Source: Oscillospiraceae bacterium (GTDB lineage: Bacteria > Bacillota > Clostridia > Oscillospirales > Ruminococcaceae). From it: a stretch of 36,183 bases of DNA. Each line of letters begins with the position of its first letter. The first letter of the stretch is position 1. The notes beneath the pieces were generated by a model. It was not told the origin of the DNA, did no database searches, and saw only the letters and a list, made by a program, of their open reading frames with translations. The stretch covers positions 1 to 36,183 of the forward strand of contig JAFUJP010000080.1 of NCBI GenBank assembly GCA_017473745.1. The letters run 5' to 3'. Shown here piece after piece: positions 23,762 to 30,173 of the stretch. The position numbers and the translations under genes were made by a program.

Positions 23762-24086
23762 ATGCCGATTTATATGCCCAAACTGCAAGCTGGCCGAGGA
23801 TCGGCAAAAGCTCGGCGGTTTTTTCGGTTATTTCATATTCGACCCTTATGGGAACTTCGACGTATTCGGTGCGCTTGACAAGGCCGGATTCTTCGAGCTC
23901 TTTAAGGGATTTTGCGAGCATGGTGTTGGAAATGCCTTTCATCTTGCGCTTAAGATCATTATAGCGCGTGGCGCCGTCGGCATTGAGGGAGCAAAGAATG
24001 GAAATTTTCCATTTTCCGCCGATGATTTCCATCGCCCTCTGAAGGGGACATTCTTCGGTGCAGGGGCAGGCGTGGCCGGTTGACAT
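23760..24086 (-). CDS. HxlR-family transcriptional regulator with N-terminal cysteines
   Basis: The 108-aa protein begins MSTGHACPCTEECPLQRAMEIIGGKWKISIL, the HxlR signature, followed by the winged helix RYNDLKRKMKGISNTMLAKSLKELEESGLVKRTEYVEVPIRVEYEIT. Cys 7, 9 and 13 lie before the first helix; single N-terminal Cys residues in YodB/HypR-type HxlR proteins sense quinones, diamide or hypochlorite, so thiol sensing is possible. GGGAGG precedes ATG 24086. It is divergent from the radical SAM gene, its most likely target, across a 143-bp gap. Its stop lies within the T-run of the cassette A terminator. Confidence 0.93.
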   Translation of the reverse strand: MSTGHACPCTEECPLQRAMEIIGGKWKISILCSLNADGATRYNDLKRKMKGISNTMLAKSLKELEESGLVKRTEYVEVPIRVEYEITEKTAELLPILGQLAVWAYKSA

Positions 24087-24141
24087 AGTTGGATCCTCCC
24101 AAGGTAAGTTTTTTGTTAGTTGCTCATAAAAAACTGCGTAG

Positions 24142-24170
24142 TTGATTCTTTATGTGTATGCTAATATAAT
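24142..24170 (+). promoter_or_regulatory. Promoter of the radical SAM gene
   Basis: TTGATT (24142-24147), 17 nt, TATAAT (24165-24170). TAGTTG repeats at about 24117 and 24140, and AGTTTTTT/AAAAAACT inverted arms nearby, are candidate HxlR contacts (inference). Confidence 0.65.
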
Positions 24171-24229
24171 TGTAGCAGGTAATTAAAAAAGAGTAAAGAC
24201 TTTTTTGGGAGCAAATGGAGGAAATTTGT

Positions 24230-25321
24230 ATGGAACAGTTTGATCTTGAAGGGTATCTTGCCGGCGGAGTTGAACGCATAGTAAAAAGAGCCGTTAAAGC
24301 GACCCTTAAAGACCCGAAAGAAAGCGCGTTTATGTTAAAATACGGCCTTGCAAGCAAAGAGGCGGCCAAAAGGCGTGCCGCCGCGAGCGAAAACGGCGGC
24401 CATATTCCGCCCTTTCTTATTGCGAGCATTACAAGCAGCTGTAATCTTCATTGTGCCGGGTGCTATGCGCGCCATAACAACGCCTGCTCGGATGATGCAC
24501 CCTCGCGCCAGCTCAGCGACTTTGAATGGCTTAAAATTTTCGGCGAGGCAAAGGAGCTTGGAATAGGCTTTATTCTTCTTGCCGGGGGCGAGCCCCTTAT
24601 CCGCAGGGATATTGTTGAAGCCGCGGGCAAAATCCCTGAAATACTTTTCCCGATTTTCACCAACGGCACCCTTATTGATGAAAAATACATAGAGCTTTTT
24701 GATAGCTGCCGCAATCTTATACCGGTTTTCAGTATCGAAGGCCGCATGGAGATAACCGATGACAGGCGCGGCCCGGGCGTTTATAAAAAACTTATAGCCG
24801 CAATGGATGCAATGCACAAAAACGGACTTTTCTTCGGTGCTTCCGTAACCGTTACGAAATCCAATATTGCGGAGGTTGTTTCCGAAGGGTTCCTTGATAA
24901 TCTGTATTCCCGCGGCTGCAAGGTCGTTTTCTATGTCGAATATGTTCCGGTTGAAAAAGGAAGCGAAGAAAATGCCCCGGGCGACAGCGAAAGGGAATTC
25001 ATCTATCAGAAGCTCCGCAGTCTTCGCGAAGAATACGAGGATATGCTTTTTCTTTCCTTCCCCGGTGACGAAAAAGATTCCGGCGGATGCCTTGCGGCAG
25101 GAAGGGGATTCTTCCATATCAATTCACACGGCGGCGCGGAACCTTGCCCGTTTTCACCTTATTCAGACATAAACGTAAGGGATACTTCTCTTAAAGAAGC
25201 TCTGCGCTCGAAGCTTTTCACCACCCTGAGAGAACAGCACATGCTTTCGGAAGAACATATCGGCGGCTGCACTCTTTTTGAGCAAAGAGATAAGGTCGAA
25301 GCGATTCTTCAGAACAGATAA
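24230..25321 (+). CDS. Radical SAM protein (SPASM-like C-terminus)
   Basis: The 363-aa product starts at ATG 24230 after GGAGG; the frame extends to 24215 but that includes the site itself. An N-terminal helical part (MEQFDLEGYLAGGVERIVKRA) precedes the iron-sulfur motif SSCNLHCAGCYARH with Cys 71, 75 and 78 binding the SAM cluster, then ILLAGGEPLIRRDIVEA and FTNGTLIDEKYIELFD. The C-terminal part has further cysteines (GGCLAAG, EPCPFSPYSD, GGCTLF) that could hold an auxiliary cluster. Close relatives are common in Clostridia next to HxlR-type regulators; the substrate is unknown. Cassettes of an unidentified RNA flank the pair on both sides. Confidence 0.9.
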   Translation: MEQFDLEGYLAGGVERIVKRAVKATLKDPKESAFMLKYGLASKEAAKRRAAASENGGHIPPFLIASITSSCNLHCAGCYARHNNACSDDAPSRQLSDFEWLKIFGEAKELGIGFILLAGGEPLIRRDIVEAAGKIPEILFPIFTNGTLIDEKYIELFDSCRNLIPVFSIEGRMEITDDRRGPGVYKKLIAAMDAMHKNGLFFGASVTVTKSNIAEVVSEGFLDNLYSRGCKVVFYVEYVPVEKGSEENAPGDSEREFIYQKLRSLREEYEDMLFLSFPGDEKDSGGCLAAGRGFFHINSHGGAEPCPFSPYSDINVRDTSLKEALRSKLFTTLREQHMLSEEHIGGCTLFEQRDKVEAILQNR

Positions 25322-25327
25322 TTAAAG

Positions 25328-25368
25328 AGAGGGCGCCGAAAGGCGCCCTCTTCTTTCTTACTTTTTTT
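25328..25368 (+). terminator. Intrinsic terminator of the radical SAM gene
   Basis: GAGGGCGCC-GAAA-GGCGCCCTC hairpin followed by a T-rich tract. Confidence 0.9.
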
Positions 25369-25400
25369 CGGCTGGATTCGCAGTTTTGATTCTGAACAAA

Positions 25401-25429
25401 AGAAAAACCCGGTTTTTTGACCGGGCAAT
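25401..25429 (-). ncRNA. Cassette B: predicted ~30-nt leftward transcript
   Basis: CCCGG-N8-CCGGG hairpin (25408-25425) with a five-T run on the minus strand lies immediately after the leftward promoter at 25436-25464. It has a different hairpin sequence from cassettes A and C but the same position. Confidence 0.45.
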
Positions 25430-25435
25430 ATATTT

Positions 25436-25568
25436 AATCTACCAAAATAAAAGCGAAATGTCAATAACTTTATTGCGAAATTAACAAAATTCTGTGTTTT
25501 GCATAACTGGGGCGCAGCAATTTCGTGCGGAATTGCCGCTTGAAAAAACAAGCCCGCTGTGATATATT
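25436..25568. promoter_or_regulatory. Cassette B: divergent promoter module with conserved 16-mer
   Basis: Leftward: TTGACA (25459-25464), 17 nt, TAGATT (25436-25441). Rightward: TTGAAA (25540-25545), 17 nt, TATATT (25563-25568). The 16-mer TCTGTGTTTTGCATAA is at 25491-25506. Between 16-mer and TTGAAA the block TTTCGTGCGGAATTGC is shared with cassette A. Confidence 0.72.
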
Positions 25569-25574
25569 TAAATC

Positions 25575-25920
25575 ACCGAAAAGATAAAATAAAAAAGACG
25601 TTCGGTACCCGGTTAAAATAAAAAAAGAGAAAGAAAATAAGTTCCGGGTAAAAATTGCCGACCTTCGGAAAGAATAAAAGAATCCCTGCATAAAGATCAT
25701 CCCGCTTAAGGGTTAAAAGAGAAAAAAGAAGTGTTCGAGGGAATGAATTAATATACGAAGGCGGCGGGAAGAACATCCGAATAAAAAGAAAGAGAGGTTA
25801 AAATGATGTTAGATACTAAAATCGAACAGAGATGACCCTTGCTTTACCGTAGGTGAAAGATGCGGTAATTCAAGGGTCATTTCATTTGTCTGAAAGTTTG
25901 CGCCGAAAGGGCGCTTTTTT
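25575..25920 (+). ncRNA. Cassette B: candidate structured RNA of about 346 nt
   Basis: This is the most diverged copy: the 5' block is changed, but the stem TACCCGG/CCGGGTA (25606-25612/25644-25650) keeps the pairing of cassette A with an A-U to G-C swap. The CCGA/TCGG hairpin with CCT loop (near 25660) is retained. GAAAGAGAGGTTAAAATG, the micro-ORF, the 13-bp stem (25829-25841/25871-25883), the inner TTACCG/CGGTAA stem and the AGGTGAAAGATG loop follow. The terminator GCGCC-GAAAG-GGCGC plus six T is at 25900-25920. Confidence 0.58.
25803..25835 (+). CDS. Cassette B: 10-codon micro-ORF (MMLDTKIEQR)
   Basis: Same ribosome binding site and double ATG as the other two cassettes. In this copy the frame upstream is closed by a TAA only a few codons before, so the short ORF is the only one that can be conserved in all three. 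Confidence 0.45.
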   Translation: MMLDTKIEQR

Positions 25921-25942
25921 GCTGCAGAAAATTTGCTTAAAT

Positions 25943-25973
25943 AAAAAAGACAGCCCATTTTGGGCTGCCCAAC
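25943..25973 (-). ncRNA. Cassette C: predicted ~30-nt leftward transcript
   Basis: CAGCCCA-TTT-TGGGCTG hairpin (25951-25967) with a six-T run on the minus strand directly follows the leftward promoter at 25980-26008. Confidence 0.48.
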
Positions 25974-25979
25974 ATTTTT

Positions 25980-26112
25980 AATATACTCTTTTTACCATTA
26001 AATGTCAACGGTTTTCTGCGCAGAAAGCGCATTTTCTGTGTTTTGCATAAATTTAGCGCTTTAACTTAGTGAAATATTACGGGTTGAAAAACGGTTGGAT
26101 CTGTGGTATATT
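25980..26112. promoter_or_regulatory. Cassette C: divergent promoter module with conserved 16-mer
   Basis: Leftward: TTGACA (26003-26008), 17 nt, TATATT (25980-25985). Rightward: TTGAAA (26084-26089), 17 nt, TATATT (26107-26112). The 16-mer is at 26035-26050. All spacings equal those of cassettes A and B although the filler sequence differs. Confidence 0.73.
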
Positions 26113-26118
26113 TAAGTC

Positions 26119-26469
26119 ACAGAAAGGATGATACCCGATGTACAATTAAACAACGAAAGCTTAATTCAATAAAAGCTTTCAAAGGAAAACCCGTTACCAC
26201 CTTTGGTAAAAGATTTTTCCGGCATAACAAAGTCCCAACTTTTGATTAACAACGTTTTCTTATATAGGCTTAAAACAAGAAGCGTCCCGGGAATTTATAA
26301 TCAGCCAAAGACAACGGTTAAGGCGTTTGAATCAATAGAAAGAGAGGTTAAAATGATGTTAGATACTAAAATAGAACAGAAATGACCCTTGCTTTATCGT
26401 AGGTGAAAGATGCGATAATTCAAGGGTCATTTCATTTGTGTTGGTTTGCGCCGAAAGGGCGCTTTTTTT
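26119..26469 (+). ncRNA. Cassette C: candidate structured RNA of about 351 nt
   Basis: The 5' block AGAAAGGATGATACCCGATG is identical to cassette A. The next hairpin is GAAAGCTT/AAAGCTTTC, and the CCTT-loop hairpin becomes TTACCA/TGGTAA (26194-26209), paired like CCGA/TCGG of A and B. The central 110 nt are unique. The 3' part repeats the GAAAGAGAGG site, micro-ORF, 13-bp stem (26379-26391/26421-26433), inner TTATCG/CGATAA stem and AGGTGAAAGATG loop. Terminator GCGCC/GGCGC plus T-run at 26448-26469. Confidence 0.6.
26353..26385 (+). CDS. Cassette C: 10-codon micro-ORF (MMLDTKIEQK)
   Basis: Same site and double ATG. Here the frame is open for about 60 codons upstream, but without a ribosome binding site, and it is interrupted by TAA near the RNA 5' end. 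Confidence 0.45.
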   Translation: MMLDTKIEQK

Positions 26470-26543
26470 ATGCCTGTAATTATTGCAAATTCCTATAAAA
26501 TGGTGTATTATGACAGACAGTTTGTTTTTATAGGGGAGAAATT

Positions 26544-27653
26544 ATGTCTGTTTTAATTCGTTTTGCTAAAAAGAACGTGGTTTTCTGCGTTGCGGCCTTT
26601 GCGGCGCTTGTAACCTGCTTCATCGTTCCGCCGGATGCGGAATATCTTTCTTATTTTGACTGGAAGACCCTTGCCTGTTTGTTTCTGACCCTTGCGGTGG
26701 TCTGCGCTTTGGGTAATATCAAGTTTTTCACCATTCTTGCAAGAAAGCTTGTGCTGGTTTCGGGCAACCTTAGGGGGCTTTTTCTTCTTCTCGTTGTGAT
26801 AACTTTCATCGGTTCGATGATAATCGCAAACGATATGGCGCTTATAACTTTTTTGCCTCTCGGCTATTTTGCCCTTTCGGTAACGGGGCATGATAAATAT
26901 ATGGCATATCTTTTTATTCTGCAGAACATTTCCGCAAACCTCGGCGGAATGCTTACGCCTTTCGGCAATCCCCAGAATCTTTATCTTTATTCGTATTTCG
27001 AAATCCCCACCGGCGAATTTACCGCCATAATGCTTCCGCCTTTTCTACTTGCGATAGGGCTTCTTGCGGCGGCTTGCTTTTTTGTAAAGCCGGAAAAGCT
27101 TTCCATTTCAGGCGAATTCCCCGAAAAGCTGAACGTAAAAAGAACGGTACTTTATCTTTTGCTGTTTTCGCTTTCGATATTTATTGTTTTCAGGCTTATT
27201 CCGTTTTGGCTCGGGCTTGCTGTGATCCCCGCGGTGCTCTGGTTCATTGATAAAGATGCCCTTAAAGAGGTGGATTATGCCCTTTTGGGAACGTTTTTCT
27301 TTTTCTTTATATTCTCGGGCAATCTTGCGCGAATCGACGTCGTGAATGAATTTTTCTCGGCGCTTCTTGCTAAAGATGCGCTTCTCGTTTCTGTTCTTTC
27401 GTGCCAGTTTATAAGCAACGTGCCCTCGGCAATTCTGCTTTCACAGTTCACAAATGACTATCATTCGCTTTTGCTTGGCGTAAACATAGGCGGCACGGGA
27501 ACCCTTATCGCATCCCTTGCGAGCCTTATCACTTTCAGCGAATACAGAATTCTTTACCCCGGTCAGGGGAAGAAATATTTTATCCTTTTCACCGTTATCA
27601 ACATAATTTTCCTTGTGATAATGACCGCTGCGGCAAAAATGTTTTTTATATAA
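26544..27653 (+). CDS. Ion-transporter superfamily permease (SLC13/ArsB/CitMHS-like)
   Basis: The 369-aa product starts at ATG 26544 after AGGGGAG and has about ten hydrophobic helices. The two-fold repeat motifs of the family are visible: SANLGGMLTPFGNPQNLYLYS in the first half (GNPQN) and CQFISNVPSAILLSQF with VNIGGTGTLIASLASLI in the second. These re-entrant loops bind anion and Na+ or H+ in the superfamily. It is shorter than classic SLC13 members (about 450-500 aa). The substrate (dicarboxylate, citrate, arsenite or other) cannot be decided. Confidence 0.87.
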   Translation: MSVLIRFAKKNVVFCVAAFAALVTCFIVPPDAEYLSYFDWKTLACLFLTLAVVCALGNIKFFTILARKLVLVSGNLRGLFLLLVVITFIGSMIIANDMALITFLPLGYFALSVTGHDKYMAYLFILQNISANLGGMLTPFGNPQNLYLYSYFEIPTGEFTAIMLPPFLLAIGLLAAACFFVKPEKLSISGEFPEKLNVKRTVLYLLLFSLSIFIVFRLIPFWLGLAVIPAVLWFIDKDALKEVDYALLGTFFFFFIFSGNLARIDVVNEFFSALLAKDALLVSVLSCQFISNVPSAILLSQFTNDYHSLLLGVNIGGTGTLIASLASLITFSEYRILYPGQGKKYFILFTVINIIFLVIMTAAAKMFFI

Positions 27654-27663
27654 GATTAAATCG

Positions 27664-27691
27664 AAAAAGTGCACGTTTGTGCACTTTTTTT
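27664..27691 (+). terminator. Intrinsic terminator of the permease gene
   Basis: AAAAAGTGCAC-GTTT-GTGCACTTTTT hairpin and T-run. Confidence 0.9.
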
Positions 27692-27759
27692 ATTTTTGAT
27701 GCAACAAATCGGAGTTTTTTCGACACTTATATAATATAAGGGAAAAAAGGAGGAATATT

Positions 27760-28515
27760 GTGGAAAAATTTTTTTGTATTTTGATGATACTTTGCCTGCT
27801 TTGCGGCTGTGCCGCTGAACCTGTTCCGGAAGAGAAGGAAAATATTTTGCAACCCGAAAGCAGTTCTTCGGAAAATTATGAATTTGATAAAATTTTGCTG
27901 AAATTGCCGCATCATCTTGATGAGAAATTTGATTCCGCCGTGGGGATTGAACAGCACAGCCGCAGGGTGGATATCCCTTTTGCTCCGCCGGAAGAAATTC
28001 GGGAACATGATTCCCTGCTTATGGAAATTGATGTTCCGCAGGAGATATTGGAGGAAATAAAGGCGGATTATCCAGATTTCGGCGGCGAAGGCTGGAAAAC
28101 AACGCTGAAATATTTTTCTGATGACCTTTCTGCCGGAATGATAAAGATTATATACGCCATAGAGGACACCATAACCACCAACAAAGCGGCAATCGCCACC
28201 ATTGAAAACGGAAAAATAGTCCGCATAGCCTACACAAATATGGAAATGGAAACCGACGAGGCGGAACTTCTTGAGCGGGTGGAAAAATTCAAAGAAAGCA
28301 CCATTCAGGAAAAGAAAACCTTTGAAGAGGACGAACTGTTTCTCAGCGAAGACATACAGTACGTCTATTACTACAATCTGGATACCCTTGTTTATTGCTA
28401 TCAGCTTTTCTTCTATAAGGGTGCGGGGGAAGGCGCGGTCATCAATAATGAATATGCAAGCGAATATATCATTGATGATAATGGAGGTGTTTCGGGATGG
28501 GAAAGCTTTTTGTGA
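27760..28515 (+). CDS. Lipoprotein, unknown function (array member 6)
   Basis: The 251-aa precursor starts at GTG 27760, 6 nt after AAGGAGG. Signal MEKFFCILMILCLLCGCAAE, lipobox LCGC. The mature part is acidic: DIPFAPPEEIREHDSLLMEIDVPQEILEEIKADYPDF, then a long helix TDEAELLERVEKFKEST and a C-terminal strand region. No family is recognised. A TATAAT at 27730-27735 is the likely -10. It overlaps the next lipoprotein gene by 19 nt. Confidence 0.78.
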   Translation: MEKFFCILMILCLLCGCAAEPVPEEKENILQPESSSSENYEFDKILLKLPHHLDEKFDSAVGIEQHSRRVDIPFAPPEEIREHDSLLMEIDVPQEILEEIKADYPDFGGEGWKTTLKYFSDDLSAGMIKIIYAIEDTITTNKAAIATIENGKIVRIAYTNMEMETDEAELLERVEKFKESTIQEKKTFEEDELFLSEDIQYVYYYNLDTLVYCYQLFFYKGAGEGAVINNEYASEYIIDDNGGVSGWESFL

Positions 28516-30173
28516 TTTTTATGCTCGTGCTCACGCTGTGCTCGTGCTCGAATAATTTTGAGCACGGGGCGGGCGAAGCCCAAAACGGCGAACAAACCGC
28601 CGAAAAAACCATTTCGCAGGCAGAAATCGCAGAACATTTTTCCACGGAGGGGATAGTTATAATCGGTGCGGAAAAGTATTCTTCCGTCCCCGGAACCGAA
28701 ACGGAGATTTATCTTTTTGAAAATGGAGAGGAGAGGTTCCTTACCGATAACGGATACAGAAGCGGTAAACATTCCGTAATTATCAGAAACTCCAAGGGAC
28801 AGCACTACGTTGTGAAAAGTTTTGAGGATTTTCGGGATTTTGATGCGGGAATCACCCATATTACCGGCGATTATTACTGCCTGACCGCCGGTAAGGAGAT
28901 TTGTTTCTTTGATGCCGAAAAAGGTGCGAAGCTTGATTTTACTCTCGATTTTGAAAAGCCGGAAAATGATTACTACGCCCTCTGTTCCGTCGCATACGAT
29001 GAAGAAACAAAAACCTATGTGCTCATATATGCGCCGGATTACGGTGCAGAGGATGCGAAAATCGCCTTCCAGCGCTTTGATGCCGAAGGCAATTATATAG
29101 ATACTACCGAAACGGATATCCCGCTTGAACCATGGAACGGCGTTCCTTCCTGCACCCCGAACAGCTATATAAACGGAAAGCTCCAGTTCTTCCGCAGAGG
29201 AAACAAAGCCTGGTTCTGCTATGATTTTGAAAGCGGGGAATACCTTTCGGAAGAGGCGAACAGGGCATTTATCCTCGGCGAAACGGCGGTTTTAAGATAT
29301 TCCGAAGGCACCAATGATTTTACTTACAGCCTTTTTGAAAACGGCGAAAGAATTTCAAGTCTTTCGCTTTATGAGCCGGATGATTTTTATACAAACGGCG
29401 ACGGAAAAACCCGTCTTGACAAACAATTTTTTGATACGGAAGAAAAGACCCTTGAACTGCATTTTGGAAGGGCAATACATAAGATAGATTTCAAAAACGA
29501 AACGGCGGAACTTTCTTACGACTTTTCGGGCTTGAATGAGAAAGACGTTCTTACCAAAAGTCCGGACGGAAAATATGAAGTTTACGTTATGGGAACCTAC
29601 GGAAGGGCAGAAGAGCTTTCGACCCTTGCGGTGAAAGAAACAGAAAGCGGTGAATTCCGCTTCCTTGGGGAATACACCGTCTGGAAAGTCTTCACCTTTG
29701 TTGACGAGCACACAATACTGTATGATACCGGTTTTAACAGTATAGACAGCCTTGACATTGTTTCGGGTGAAAACAAAAATATTATTGCATTCAGCAATTT
29801 CTATTACGGCGGTTATGATTATATTAATGAAAAAGTTTGCTGTGAATTTACGGCCGATACAGAAAATAAACTTATCATTGGCGCTTTTGTTGAAATCACA
29901 AGCGCCGACGATGAAGGAAATCTTCTTGCAAAGCCGAAAGACGGAATGAAAAATTATTATGACGGCGGCGGAAAGCTTTTCTTTGCCGCGGGGCATATTT
30001 TCTTTGAGATATATGATTTTGACGGAGAATATCTTTATACCGTCGAAACGGAAGCTTATGCGGATAGTTACCGCGGCCCGACCATGTATGAGATCACCCT
30101 TGACGGCAGCGGAAACGCCGTTTTCGATTCTGCCGGCGGCGAAATGCAAACTGTAAAGTATATCAAAGGGTAA
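28497..30173 (+). CDS. Large beta-propeller-like lipoprotein (array member 7)
   Basis: The 558-aa precursor starts at ATG 28497 after GGAGGTG inside the previous gene. Signal MGKLFVIFMLVLTLCSCSNN, lipobox LCSC. The rest is made of repeating strand units such as GKEICFFDAEKGAKLDFTLDF, TYVLIYAPDYGAEDAKIAFQRFDAEGNYI, LTKSPDGKYEVYVMGTYG and HTILYDTGFNSIDSLDIVSGE. These resemble WD40/TolB-like propellers without a diagnostic signature. The protein ends KYIKG and its TAA stop is the first three bases of the repeat element at 30171, so the original C-terminus may have been longer. Confidence 0.8.
   Translation: MGKLFVIFMLVLTLCSCSNNFEHGAGEAQNGEQTAEKTISQAEIAEHFSTEGIVIIGAEKYSSVPGTETEIYLFENGEERFLTDNGYRSGKHSVIIRNSKGQHYVVKSFEDFRDFDAGITHITGDYYCLTAGKEICFFDAEKGAKLDFTLDFEKPENDYYALCSVAYDEETKTYVLIYAPDYGAEDAKIAFQRFDAEGNYIDTTETDIPLEPWNGVPSCTPNSYINGKLQFFRRGNKAWFCYDFESGEYLSEEANRAFILGETAVLRYSEGTNDFTYSLFENGERISSLSLYEPDDFYTNGDGKTRLDKQFFDTEEKTLELHFGRAIHKIDFKNETAELSYDFSGLNEKDVLTKSPDGKYEVYVMGTYGRAEELSTLAVKETESGEFRFLGEYTVWKVFTFVDEHTILYDTGFNSIDSLDIVSGENKNIIAFSNFYYGGYDYINEKVCCEFTADTENKLIIGAFVEITSADDEGNLLAKPKDGMKNYYDGGGKLFFAAGHIFFEIYDFDGEYLYTVETEAYADSYRGPTMYEITLDGSGNAVFDSAGGEMQTVKYIKG

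Noticed and set aside
24335..25117. 260-codon leftward frame opposite the radical SAM gene
   Set aside because: It is a shadow frame fully inside a gene with clear motifs; no ribosome binding site and no family resemblance.
26203..26385. 60-codon frame ending in the cassette C micro-ORF
   Set aside because: No ribosome binding site precedes its ATG, and cassette B has stops in the same region. Only the last 10 codons have a site and are conserved in all three copies.
23291..26469. CRISPR array or tracrRNA-like locus
   Set aside because: Only three units of about 470-530 bp with internally divergent sequence, no short regular direct repeats and no cas gene in the window.
23291..26469. Type I toxin-antitoxin loci
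   Set aside because: The micro-ORF peptides are short and charged, not hydrophobic toxins, and the leftward transcripts do not overlap the rightward RNA, so no antisense pairing is possible.
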